A stretch of DNA of 64,000 bases from Chryseobacterium sp. JUb7 (GTDB lineage Bacteria > Bacteroidota > Bacteroidia > Flavobacteriales > Weeksellaceae), in contig NZ_JANUFF010000015.1 in NCBI RefSeq assembly GCF_024806495.1, positions 1 through 64,000 of the forward strand. The letters run 5' to 3'. Positions 17,261 to 25,598 of the stretch are shown here, piece after piece. Positions within the stretch are counted from its first letter, which is position 1; each line of letters starts with the position of its first letter. Made by a program: the position numbers and the translations under genes. Below the pieces are notes generated by a model that searched no databases, was not told where the DNA came from, and saw only the letters and a program-made list of their open reading frames with translations.

Positions 17261-18436
17261 TTATTTGATTTGCTTTAATAATTCTTCTGCCAAAGCAGAG
17301 TCTTTATTAGCTTGTTTTGCTAGATCTCGGGACATTTCAGCATATGTTTTTGCCATTTCTTTATTTCCGGTTAGAGAATAAATTTTGGCAAGAATATAGG
17401 TGTTTTCAGAAGTTTCACTTCTCATCACTGATTTTTCTGCCCATTCAGCTGCTTTTTTTAATGATGCAGGAGTTTTTACATGTTCAGAAAAAATCCATGC
17501 TGCCTTTAACAATTCGTTGGGTTCAAAAGAATCTGAATTTTTATAGTATTCCAATGCTGCTTTTTCATATTCTGCAAAATTTGCATTCTGTTCGTAGTAG
17601 CTTAATTTTGTCTGATTTAACTTAAGTTCAGCATTGTATTTTCCAACTAAAGGTTCTGCTGTTTTCATGAAATACTCTTCATTGATCCTTTTGTTTTTAT
17701 CATCAATAGACTGTTCCAATACTTTTGAAAGTTTGATTTGATTGTCAAATTCTTTGTAGGTTTCTTCGGGAAGATATTTGATGATATCTGCTTTTTTTGC
17801 AGTAAAAACTTTGTAGTTCGGATCATCAGCAGATTTCAGAAAGAATAATAAAAATCCGATGTCTTCTTTTGAAAGCTCTTCTGTTGCTTTTTTATTTTGA
17901 AAATATCTTTCTGAAGCCTTTTTAGCAAAATCGAAGTCTGATGCAGAGTTTAATTTCATAATATTAATTAAAAACTCAGAATCTTTTTCTCCTTTAGCAA
18001 AGCGCTCTTTCAAAGAACCTTTTTTGTTGTTGGGAGAATTGATCTCTTTTGCCATTGTTATAAAAGGAGCTTCTTCCATATAGCCGAAGTTCTGGGAAAC
18101 AAGTTCGCCATCACCATTCAGAAATAGGTAAGTAGGATAGGAGCGAACGCCATATTTTGCCGCAACTTCTCTTCCTTCCCCTTTTTCCATATCGATTCGG
18201 GCATTTACGAAGTTGGCATTATAATAATCACCAACAGCTTTTTGGGTAAATATATTTTTCTCCATCATTTTGCAGGGTCCGCACCAAGACGCATAGGCGT
18301 CAATAAAAACAATTTTGTTTTCTTTTTTCGCTTTTGCAATAAGATCCTTGAAAGGGATATCCTGAAACTGGATAGCTTCCTGTGCAAATGTAATGATACT
18401 GGTAATTAAAAATAATCCAGAGAAAATCTTCTTCAT
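17261..18436 (-). CDS. Exported thioredoxin-family protein with helical C-terminal domain
   Basis: A 391-residue periplasmic protein. It has a signal peptide (IFSGLFLITSIITFAQ) and a thioredoxin fold with the active site WCGPC (Cys52, Cys55), plus the cis-proline context VRSYPTYLFL. A long alpha-helical region from ~130 to the end is rich in charged residues and has TPR-like segments (AAWIFSEHVKTPASLKKAAEWAEKS, YILAKIYSLTGNKEMAKTYAE). It probably reduces or isomerises disulfides in envelope proteins. It leads an operon with the DUF3575 barrel and a small membrane protein, which may be its clients or partners. Confidence 0.88.
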   Translation of the reverse strand: MKKIFSGLFLITSIITFAQEAIQFQDIPFKDLIAKAKKENKIVFIDAYASWCGPCKMMEKNIFTQKAVGDYYNANFVNARIDMEKGEGREVAAKYGVRSYPTYLFLNGDGELVSQNFGYMEEAPFITMAKEINSPNNKKGSLKERFAKGEKDSEFLINIMKLNSASDFDFAKKASERYFQNKKATEELSKEDIGFLLFFLKSADDPNYKVFTAKKADIIKYLPEETYKEFDNQIKLSKVLEQSIDDKNKRINEEYFMKTAEPLVGKYNAELKLNQTKLSYYEQNANFAEYEKAALEYYKNSDSFEPNELLKAAWIFSEHVKTPASLKKAAEWAEKSVMRSETSENTYILAKIYSLTGNKEMAKTYAEMSRDLAKQANKDSALAEELLKQIK

Positions 18437-18576
18437 TTTTAGAATAAAATTAAAAAAGCGAATATACTTCTTTTCAACGTAAATTATGAGGTTATTAGTA
18501 TTGTAAATACGACCATATCTACAAGTTTAACATAGCTTTAACACATAAATGACTTTAATAATTCAATTCTGATTCA

Positions 18577-18603
18577 TAAAAAAGCCGCCCTTGGGAAGGC
18601 GGC
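18577..18603 (-). terminator. Terminator of the T9SS propeller gene
   Basis: Inverted repeat GCCGCC / GGCGGC around a TTCCCAAG-type loop, followed by six T residues on the minus strand, about 30 nt after the stop codon of the upstream gene. Confidence 0.75.
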
Positions 18604-18632
18604 CAACTGATGACTGTGAAACCATTAAAAAG

Positions 18633-20975
18633 TTATTTTTTGATAACTTTTTTAACTATCGTAGGTGCATTTCCCTGATCTATTTTCAACAGATAAACTC
18701 CTTTCGTAAGATCTGAAATGTCAATGCTTGTTTTGTTTTCCGCAGTTAAAACGAGCTGTCCTGCGGTGCTATAGATTGTAGCTTTAAATTTAGCGGTGTT
18801 ATTGGCAAATTTAATATGGATAACATCCTGGGCCGGATTAGGATAAATACTGATATCATCTTTGGTGATCGCAGGATCAGATGTTCCTAAGGATGAAAAA
18901 TTAATTACATCTTTCAGCACGCCTAAAGAATAAGTTGTAAGATATACTTCAGCGATTGTAGGACTTACAAAGCGTACTGCACCATCCTGAATAACAGTAT
19001 TGAAATAATTGGAAGCATTTCTTTCCTGCCACGTGGTCCCGAAATCATTACTGTAGATTACTTTTGAAGGCGTATTGTTTGTAGTCTTTGCTAGCGCAAC
19101 AATTTGTCCGTTTTGTATCGTCGAATGCTCAACTTTGCTAATGATTCCATTATATATTTTAGTCCAGGTGTTTCCGGAATCTGTGGAAGTATAGATTCCG
19201 TTTGTAGTAGCCAGTGTATACTGATTTACATTTAACGGGTTTTGAGAAAAGCTGATAATATAGTCTGGTAAATTCAATCCCTGTACTGTTGTTTCAACCC
19301 AGCTGCTTCCTCCATTTGTTGTTTTATAAATACTGTTTCCTATGGTAACCATTGCAATATTAGAATTGCTTTGGTTTATTTTAATTCCCGATATTCCATA
19401 ATCGTAAGGATAAGTTGGGAAATTAAGATCGGTTGTAACAGGATTTGACATAGTACTGAAATCAACCTTTGTTAGCGGAGTGCCTCCATTATAAGTGGCA
19501 AGCCATGCGATATTAGAATTTGAAGGATCAGTTTCTGCCGCGGTAAGTGTATTGTCATAAGTTTCCAGTAATGTATTGGTTGTAGCACCATAATCATTAC
19601 TCATTTTAATCACTCTTGGGAATGCTGTACCATCAAAAATATATGTTCGTCCCGCTATATTTTTGTTGATAAAGAAGGGAGCCATTTCCTGTCCGTACGG
19701 GAATGTTCCTAGCGGTAATACTGTGGTCGGTGTTTCCTGATTGTTTTCAAGATTTTTTACAGTATAGCCCCATTGTACTCCATAGACTAGCTTATCAACA
19801 TTATTATCTTTTAAAGTGTAAACGGTGCCCATGTTAGTGAAAAAAGGATTGAGGATCGTTGTAAGGGTAATTCCTCCATCTGTTGAGATTTTCGGAAAAC
19901 GCTCGTTTGCAATCAATACCTGATTGGTATTGGTAGGATTAAAGGTAGCTCCTGACGGATAAAAATAAGAAGTTCCATCTGCAAGTCCATTATGAAAAGT
20001 AGTGGTCCATGCACTTCCTCCATTAGTTGTTACAGCAATTTTATGAACACCTAATGCTAGAACATGATTGGTATTATTCGGGTCAATAACGAGTTTGATC
20101 TTTCTTATGGTAGCTAGCGGATCAGTTGAGCTCCAGTCAATCCCGGTCTGCTCAGTCCATGTTAAAGCTCCATCGGTACTTTTATAAACTGCCGGGTGCA
20201 TGTTCGGCATGGCGCCCTGAACAAAATGAGCCGTTCCTGTATAAATGGTATTCGGATTTTGAGGATCCACAGCGATTGATTCTAAAATGATATTATTTAA
20301 CGTCTCTGTCCAGGTTGCTCCGGCATCCATAGATTTAAGAAAACCGCCCTGAACAGATGATTGTGGTCCTAATCCTTTTGCAATATAAAGTATCTGTGGG
20401 TTTTGAGGATCTGTTTTGGCATCCGATAATATATGCTGCCCGGAATCATAAATATTAGACCATGTTGTTCCGCCATTGGTCGTACGGTATAACTTTCTGT
20501 TATAGCTGGAAAAACCACTGCTGCTGTCCTGTACAATCATAAGGACTGTGTTCATGGTTCCGTCATCAAAAACAGAATATCCGCCGATAGCATCTATCTC
20601 CCCCTGAGGGAGATTAAACTGCTTAATGATGTTTAGAGAATTTAAGTTTAATATACTTATTTTACTCTGGTTACTGGGGCCAAAATCTTCAATAAAACTT
20701 AATGCCGTTCCATTATTGACAAGACGCATTTCTTTAATGCTAGGAGCTTGCAGAGGATAAGGAAGAGTGTATAATACATTCCACGTAACGCCATTGTCGC
20801 TGGATACTAAAATGTGTTTATCAACATTGGTCGTTGCATAGATTTTACCTTCTACTGTTTTGTCATAAACAAAATTCTGCATACGTCCATACTCAGGATT
20901 TCCGGTAAAGCTTACCTGGGCAGATATTGTTTGTACCGAAAGCGTAAATAATAAAGTAAATAGTAATTTCTTCAT
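18633..20975 (-). CDS. Secreted sortilin/BNR-type beta-propeller with T9SS type A sorting domain
   Basis: A 780-residue secreted or surface protein. A signal peptide (LLFTLLFTLSVQTISAQ) is followed by repeated Asp-box / BNR motifs (SSDNGVTWNVLY, TTNGGTTWSNIY, SMDAGATWTET, STDGALTWTEQ, TTNGGSSWVET, STDSGNTWTKI), the signature of a sortilin/VPS10-like propeller. The last ~75 residues are a type IX sorting domain: DISIYPNPAQDVIHI, then IYSTAGQLV and GVYLLKIDQG ending in KKVIKK. A TTG eight codons upstream is possible, but ATG at 20975 begins the signal peptide. No catalytic domain is visible, so the role may be carbohydrate or protein binding. Confidence 0.88.
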   Translation of the reverse strand: MKKLLFTLLFTLSVQTISAQVSFTGNPEYGRMQNFVYDKTVEGKIYATTNVDKHILVSSDNGVTWNVLYTLPYPLQAPSIKEMRLVNNGTALSFIEDFGPSNQSKISILNLNSLNIIKQFNLPQGEIDAIGGYSVFDDGTMNTVLMIVQDSSSGFSSYNRKLYRTTNGGTTWSNIYDSGQHILSDAKTDPQNPQILYIAKGLGPQSSVQGGFLKSMDAGATWTETLNNIILESIAVDPQNPNTIYTGTAHFVQGAMPNMHPAVYKSTDGALTWTEQTGIDWSSTDPLATIRKIKLVIDPNNTNHVLALGVHKIAVTTNGGSAWTTTFHNGLADGTSYFYPSGATFNPTNTNQVLIANERFPKISTDGGITLTTILNPFFTNMGTVYTLKDNNVDKLVYGVQWGYTVKNLENNQETPTTVLPLGTFPYGQEMAPFFINKNIAGRTYIFDGTAFPRVIKMSNDYGATTNTLLETYDNTLTAAETDPSNSNIAWLATYNGGTPLTKVDFSTMSNPVTTDLNFPTYPYDYGISGIKINQSNSNIAMVTIGNSIYKTTNGGSSWVETTVQGLNLPDYIISFSQNPLNVNQYTLATTNGIYTSTDSGNTWTKIYNGIISKVEHSTIQNGQIVALAKTTNNTPSKVIYSNDFGTTWQERNASNYFNTVIQDGAVRFVSPTIAEVYLTTYSLGVLKDVINFSSLGTSDPAITKDDISIYPNPAQDVIHIKFANNTAKFKATIYSTAGQLVLTAENKTSIDISDLTKGVYLLKIDQGNAPTIVKKVIKK

Positions 20976-21000
20976 AATACTGTCTTTTTCTATTTTCAAA

Positions 21001-21008
21001 CAAATGTA
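21001..21008 (-). promoter_or_regulatory. Candidate -7 box of the T9SS propeller gene
   Basis: TACATTTG on the minus strand fits TAnnTTTG and is 25 nt before the chosen ATG at 20975. Its position inside the longer TTG-started frame favours the ATG start. No -33 element is seen. Confidence 0.35.
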
Positions 21009-21084
21009 TTTTTTAAAGAAAATTTTAAAGAATATATGTTGAGAAATAGTAAGACGAAAACAGGAAAAAACGTGACTTTATTAT

Positions 21085-22704
21085 TTAAATATTTGATATA
21101 TAGCTGAATAGGTCATTGGAGTTCGAGAGGTTTAATTTTTTTGAAATCCTTTCTTTTCTTTTTCTGCACGCTTCTATGGTGATGTTGAATATCGATGAAA
21201 TCTCCTTTGTAGATAGATTCATATAGATGTAGCTGATATATCGAATGTCATTTAAGGTGAGGTCTGGATGTTTTTCCTTAAGGTTGTCGATAAATTTACT
21301 GTTGATCTTTTCAAAATGAGTTAAAAAATCATCATTAGTATCTTCTTTGGTCAAAATTAATTTTAACTGATCCAGCTGCTGAGAAAGCTGCTCATTTTTC
21401 AGAATTTCCGGGCTCTTTTTTAGCCTGAGAATATACTGTTCTATTTTATCATTTCTTTGTGCAATATGAATAGCATTGGCGGCTAGCTTTCTGTTTCTGC
21501 TTTCCAGTTCGTTTTTAAGCTTCTCTTTTTCGAGTAAAGCTTCTGTTTCTTTCTCCTTGATCTGCTGTTCAAGAAGGAGGTTGTCATTTTCTTTATTTTT
21601 AAGTTCCAATGCGATGATCTGTTCATTTCTTTCTGCAATAGTTCTTTTCTGTCTGTTCTTTAAATAAAGAGTTCTGAATAACCAGCTTAATAATCCCAAT
21701 ATCAGAATGCAAAATCCAACAATATAAAACTTTAGCTTCTTCTCACTTTTAAGCTCTTTCTGAGAATCCTGAAGCTTCAGTTTTATTTCGCTGTTCTGAT
21801 ACATGGCCTGATTTTTAATGGCATTCATGGAGTCTTTTACAAGTACAACAGAATCTTTATATTTCATCGCTTTCTCATAGTCTCCTAGACCCAAATAAAT
21901 ATTTGAAAATTGTGTATATATGTCTTTTGTATTGCTGAAATTTAAATTTTCTTTCTGGGCTTGCTGAATGTAATTTTTTGCCTTGTCATTTTGCTTTTGA
22001 GCCTGAAAAACTTTGGAAATAAGGATTAAGGCAGAAATCTTATGATCTATATTTTCTTTATTTTTTAATTTGGTTAGTAAAGGAGTAAGAATGTTCAGAG
22101 ATTGATCATATTCTTGTCTTTCCAGAAAATTTTTTGCTTCTGCAAGATCAAGGTCAAGATCGATTCTCGGGTCATTATTTATTTTTAAAGCATTTCTTGA
22201 AATTTTAATATATTCTGAAGCTTTATTTAGCTGATGGGTCGTATTGTAAAGATCTGCCAGCCCGCTGGAATATATAGCAATACCAATCTGATCATGATTT
22301 GAAACGGCCAGGTCATAAGCCTTTTTCAGATGTCTTTCGGATTCTTTATATTTTCCCTGTTGAAGATAGACAAGGGCAATGTTATTTAAAACTGTCATCT
22401 CACGATCGCTTTTGAGATGCTTCACGGCAATAGAGTAGGCCTCGAGATAATAATCTAAAGCTGTGCTGTAATCGGACATTTGATAATAGTTTAACCCGAT
22501 ACAGTTTGTGGAAATAAATTGCTGCTCATACAGCTTATTCTGTTCCGAAAATTTTTTGACTTCCGAAAATATTTCTAAAGAAGTCGAATGGTCCTTTTTG
22601 TACAATGCATCAATCCCTTTTTTTATTAAGGCATCAGAATATTCTTTAGGGTCATCAGAAGTTGATGTAAATAAAAATGCAAGTAAAAAGAACAAATATT
22701 TCAT
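21085..22704 (-). CDS. TPR membrane protein with C-terminal LuxR-type DNA-binding domain
   Basis: About 539 residues. A signal or membrane anchor (YLFFLLAFLFTSTS) precedes roughly six TPR repeats in the N-terminal ~300 residues (QFISTNCIGLNYYQMSDYSTALDYY, NNIALVYLQQGKYKESERHL). These are followed by a transmembrane helix (FYIVGFCILILGLLSWLF, ~residue 325), a long coiled coil (~350-440) and a C-terminal helix-turn-helix (LTLNDIRYISYIYMN, STKEISSIFNITIEACRKRK). This one-component layout, periplasmic TPR sensor plus cytoplasmic HTH, is common in Flavobacteriia. The ATG at 22704 starts the signal peptide; the frame is open 27 codons further upstream. Target genes unknown. Confidence 0.85.
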   Translation of the reverse strand: MKYLFFLLAFLFTSTSDDPKEYSDALIKKGIDALYKKDHSTSLEIFSEVKKFSEQNKLYEQQFISTNCIGLNYYQMSDYSTALDYYLEAYSIAVKHLKSDREMTVLNNIALVYLQQGKYKESERHLKKAYDLAVSNHDQIGIAIYSSGLADLYNTTHQLNKASEYIKISRNALKINNDPRIDLDLDLAEAKNFLERQEYDQSLNILTPLLTKLKNKENIDHKISALILISKVFQAQKQNDKAKNYIQQAQKENLNFSNTKDIYTQFSNIYLGLGDYEKAMKYKDSVVLVKDSMNAIKNQAMYQNSEIKLKLQDSQKELKSEKKLKFYIVGFCILILGLLSWLFRTLYLKNRQKRTIAERNEQIIALELKNKENDNLLLEQQIKEKETEALLEKEKLKNELESRNRKLAANAIHIAQRNDKIEQYILRLKKSPEILKNEQLSQQLDQLKLILTKEDTNDDFLTHFEKINSKFIDNLKEKHPDLTLNDIRYISYIYMNLSTKEISSIFNITIEACRKRKERISKKLNLSNSNDLFSYISNI

Positions 22705-22894
22705 TATTTCAATTGATGGTAATGTTTTAGGATAGGTGGAATATGTATTGTGATTAAAATTACATAAAAAGTATAAATTGATCAAAATAATAAGATTTGA
22801 TTTGAAATATCAGAAAGAAGAAAGCCTCTAAAAATAAAAAAGTGATAAAATGAATGTCTGACGGATAATGATTTGCGCAATAAATTGTGGAGTT

Positions 22895-23125
22895 ATTGGT
22901 GTTAAAAATTAGATTTTACGGCAGTGTGGCTTTCTGCATTATGTTATTTGCAGAGAGAAAGATAATAATTGGAGCATGGGCAATACATAATACACGCAAC
23001 AGATACCGTCATCAAATATTCGGAAATATAGCAACCTTTGATTGTAAACCCCAAAGCATTTAATTAATTCCTACTTTTCAGATCTCCGGTTATAAACATG
23101 CCCAGAATTACAAATCATAATCTTA
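22895..23125 (+). pseudogene. Highly degraded cytochrome P450 fragment
   Basis: By eye this stretch aligns with 24625-24870 of the downstream P450. Shared blocks are GTGTGGCTTTC (I-helix start, coding VAF), ATATTCGGAAATA versus ATATCCGGAAATA, AAAGCATTTAAT versus AAAGCACTTAAT (the ExxR region), and TTTCAGATCTCCGG then ATGCCC[A/C]GAATT. The GGTETT motif is destroyed and small indels break every frame. Both copies lie on the plus strand 1.7 kb apart, so this is the remnant of a second, related P450 gene. It is not functional. Confidence 0.75.
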
Positions 23126-23328
23126 CTGTATTTCGGATAAAATACAATTAGGTTAAAATATTTTATTCGATTTGGCAGAAGTCACTATAGAAGTGCTTTG
23201 AAGTTATCATTAACAAATTTACTCTTCTGTTTATCATCCTTCTTTAGAATCTCAAATTGATTATAATTTTGATATTACTTTCATTGAAAAAATATCTCAT
23301 TATTTCTAATTGATTTGCATCTAATTTT

Positions 23329-23553
23329 TTATTTAAATAATTTTTTATTGAAAATTACATAGGAGATTTTATAATTAATCACTTCACCAGATAAGAAATC
23401 AACATGTAATTTTTTCTGATAAATACCGAATAGATAAGATGAAAGAATATATACAAGCTGCTTTTCTTCAGTATGATCTGGTATACTGATTTTATAAAAT
23501 TCTTCTATTTCAGCTTTAATAAGATGCAACAAACTATTTTTAGATGTACACAT
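23329..23553 (-). CDS. Doubtful small ORF
   Basis: A 74-codon frame on the minus strand in the decayed region. The predicted protein (start MCTSKNSLLHLIKAEIEEFY, end VIFNKKLFK) is mixed charged/hydrophobic without signal peptide or membrane helix, and I recognise no family. An amphipathic N-terminal helix makes it somewhat more protein-like than a random frame. It could equally be chance or a gene remnant. Confidence 0.3.
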   Translation of the reverse strand: MCTSKNSLLHLIKAEIEEFYKISIPDHTEEKQLVYILSSYLFGIYQKKLHVDFLSGEVINYKISYVIFNKKLFK

Positions 23554-24007
23554 GGCGATAAAAAGATAAATTAATAGATTTCAACAGAAATTTTTAACAA
23601 GATTAGCAAAGAATAGGCGGGGAATAGCAACAATTTTATTTACGGAAAATGTCTGCTGAAAGGCCGTGATGGTTTAGTGAGTGCAATTTTATTAAACCCT
23701 AGCTATACAAATGTAAATGCTTAAACAATCATAAAAGAAGTAGAAAAACCTTTTCCATAAAAATATTTTATAAGTATTTTTAGTTTAGTGTTAAATGTAC
23801 AAATTTTTACAGAATTTTTTTAATTTATTTTAATTATAAGTGAAAAATAATGTTTTTGTCATATTTTATAATTCATGATAAACGTTATTAGTTTAGTATT
23901 CCCATTAATGAGATAGAATATATGACTAATATTGATATGATTTCTACAAATATTAATTCCGGTTTTGCCAACTGAAAATAATAACCAATCCAAAATATTA
24001 TAACTCA

Positions 24008-25175
24008 ATGGAAACAATGTATTTACCCTCGATGGACAATCCTACACCATGGTATCATCACATGCAGAAAGGAAATTCAATTTATTTTGACCCTGATTTT
24101 AACTTCTTTTTTGGAGGTAAGGGAGGGTGGCAAATTTTTAATTATGATGATGTTAAGCTGGCAGCAGTGATTATCAGCTTTTCTCCAATCAGTACCTTCC
24201 GAGCTTAGGGGAAGATATTCTTGGGGACAGTTTAGTGACTATGGATCCGCCCCGTCACAAAAATTTACATGCCCTGGCAAGCAAGGCTTTTTCAATGGGT
24301 ATGATTTCCCGGCTGGAACCATGGCTTTATGAGCAGTCCCGGAAACTGATTGACCCATTTCTGCAATCTGGCGAAATGGAGTTCGTAAGCGGTGTAGCTG
24401 TGCTTCCAAGTCTTACTATTGCGCGTTTGTTGGGTGTCCCTGAAGAAAATAATCAGCAGATTGGTAAATGGGTTAGAGCATTGATCTCTGATCCTGCTGT
24501 GATAGGGATGGAAATTTATCTGCAGAGTATGAAAGATATGGCCTCATTTTTCATGGAATTGATAGAAGAACGGGCGCAGCATCCTCAGGAAGATTTGATA
24601 ACGGGTCTTTTACGGGCAGAAATTGATGGAAAAAAGCTGGAGCGTAAAGAGGTGTGGCTTTCAATATTACTTTATTTATTGGAGGAACAGAAACCACTCA
24701 GGCATTGGCAATATTGGCAATGGATACTTTTATAAAATATCCGGAAATACAGAAACACCTGATCGCAAACCCGCAGGATATTCCCAAAGCACTTAATGAA
24801 GTACTGCGTTTCAGATCTCCGATTATGAGTATGCCCCGAATTGCAAAACAGGATTTTGAATTTAAAGGTAATCTTATTAAAAAAAATGATCTGGTTAATT
24901 TATGGATCGGTTCTGCAAATCATGATCCTGCTGTATTTCCCAATCCGGACAGCTTTGATATCAACAGAGATAATTCCAAACTGATTACTTTTGGATATGG
25001 AATTCACTATTGCATCGGTTCGGTGTTGGCAAAACTTGAAATGCGTATTCTTTTTGAGGTAATATTTCAGCATATGAAGGATATTCGTCTCCAACCCGGA
25101 ACAGTTTTGAAAAGGATACCAAGTACTGTTGTTTATTGCTATCAGGAACTTCCTGTTATTTTTAACAGAATTTGA
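24008..25175 (+). pseudogene. Cytochrome P450 broken by two frameshifts
   Basis: Three frames together encode a complete bacterial P450 of about 390 residues. Part 1 (24008 to ~24165) has the N-terminus and ends in YDDVKLA. After the first frameshift, in the GCAGCAGTG stretch near 24163-24170, part 2 continues as DYQLFSNQYLPSLGEDILGD and MDPPRHKNLHALASKAFS. A second shift at ~24648-24656 (GAGGTGTGGC, apparently one G short) leads to part 3 with the I-helix FIGGTETTQ, the ExxR helix NEVLRFRSP and the heme loop FGYGIHYCIG. All catalytic motifs are preserved, so the damage is recent or caused by sequencing error. If repaired it would be a soluble CYP monooxygenase; no ferredoxin or reductase gene is nearby. 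Confidence 0.88.
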
Positions 25176-25185
25176 TATAAAAAAT

Positions 25186-25220
25186 AATCCCTCAAATTGT
25201 ACAATTTGAGGGATTTTATT
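25186..25220. terminator. Bidirectional terminator
   Basis: A perfect 15-bp palindrome (AATCCCTCAAATTGT and its complement, 25186-25215) with A residues before and T residues after. It ends the P450 transcript on plus and the first tRNA-Phe transcript on minus. Confidence 0.8.
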
Positions 25221-25239
25221 AGAAATTGTTTAACTTCTG

Positions 25240-25312
25240 TGGTTTCTCCAGGAATCGAACCAGGGACACATGGATTTTCAATCCATTGCTCTACCAACTG
25301 AGCTAAGAAACC
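25240..25312 (-). tRNA. tRNA-Phe (GAA), copy 1
   Basis: A 73-nt cloverleaf on the minus strand: acceptor GGTTTCT / AGAAACC with discriminator A, D arm GCTC/GAGC, anticodon stem ATGGA/TCCAT with loop TTGAAAA (anticodon GAA), T loop TTCGATT. The CCA end is not encoded. The T stem (CCTGG with CCTGG) has a central T-T mismatch. It is identical to the second copy 115 bp upstream in transcription sense. Confidence 0.95.
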
Positions 25313-25343
25313 ATTTAATTTTTACTTCTTTTTTGAAGTGGTG

Positions 25344-25375
25344 CAAAAGTAATAATAATTATTAACTCTCACAAA
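25344..25375 (-). promoter_or_regulatory. Promoter of tRNA-Phe copy 1
   Basis: On the minus strand TTTG (25372-25375) is followed after 20 nt by TACTTTTG (25344-25351), a full match to the Bacteroidota -33/-7 pattern, 31 nt before the mature tRNA 5' end. Confidence 0.65.
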
Positions 25376-25396
25376 TTTATTTAAAACTTTGAAAAT

Positions 25397-25424
25397 AAAA
25401 CCACCTTTTTACAGGTGGTTTTTT
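25397..25424 (-). terminator. Terminator after tRNA-Phe copy 2
   Basis: Stem AACCACC / GGTGGTT with an 8-nt loop lies directly after the second tRNA in its direction of transcription, and T-rich sequence follows. With the separate promoters this implies that the two tRNAs are independent units. Confidence 0.65.
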
Positions 25425-25427
25425 AAG

Positions 25428-25500
25428 TGGTTTCTCCAGGAATCGAACCAGGGACACATGGATTTTCAATCCATTGCTCTACCAACTGAGCTAAGAAACC
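25428..25500 (-). tRNA. tRNA-Phe (GAA), copy 2
   Basis: The 73-nt sequence is identical to the first copy, with the same GAA anticodon, the same lack of encoded CCA and the same T-T mismatch in the T stem. It has its own promoter and terminator. Confidence 0.95.
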
Positions 25501-25531
25501 ATTCTTGTTACTTCGTTGTTTTAAAGTGATG

Positions 25532-25562
25532 CAAAAGTAGTAAGTTTTGGTATATGAAGCAA
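25532..25562 (-). promoter_or_regulatory. Promoter of tRNA-Phe copy 2
   Basis: On the minus strand TTG (25560-25562), 20 nt, TACTTTTG (25532-25539). It shares the -7 box, the following GCA and the spacing with the promoter of the other copy, while the sequence around them differs. Confidence 0.65.
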
Positions 25563-25598
25563 GTATTAACGGTACTTTTTTTAACAAAACTTAAAAAC

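Larger units (their letters stand above)
22705..24007. other. 1.3-kb decayed region upstream of the P450 pseudogene
   Basis: The region is AT-rich and lacks any confident intact gene. It holds the decayed P450 fragment (22895-23125) and one small doubtful ORF on the minus strand. From 23554 to 24007 I see nothing recognisable. Together with the frameshifted P450 it looks like a degrading accessory locus. Confidence 0.6.

Noticed and set aside
24008..25175. Programmed ribosomal frameshifting in the P450
   Set aside because: Two shifts in one gene at sites without a slippery heptamer, plus a decayed sister copy nearby, point to pseudogenisation or sequencing error.
25240..25500. tRNA-Phe genes as attachment site of an integrated element
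   Set aside because: No integrase or partial tRNA copy is seen on either side, and both neighbours are ordinary chromosomal genes.
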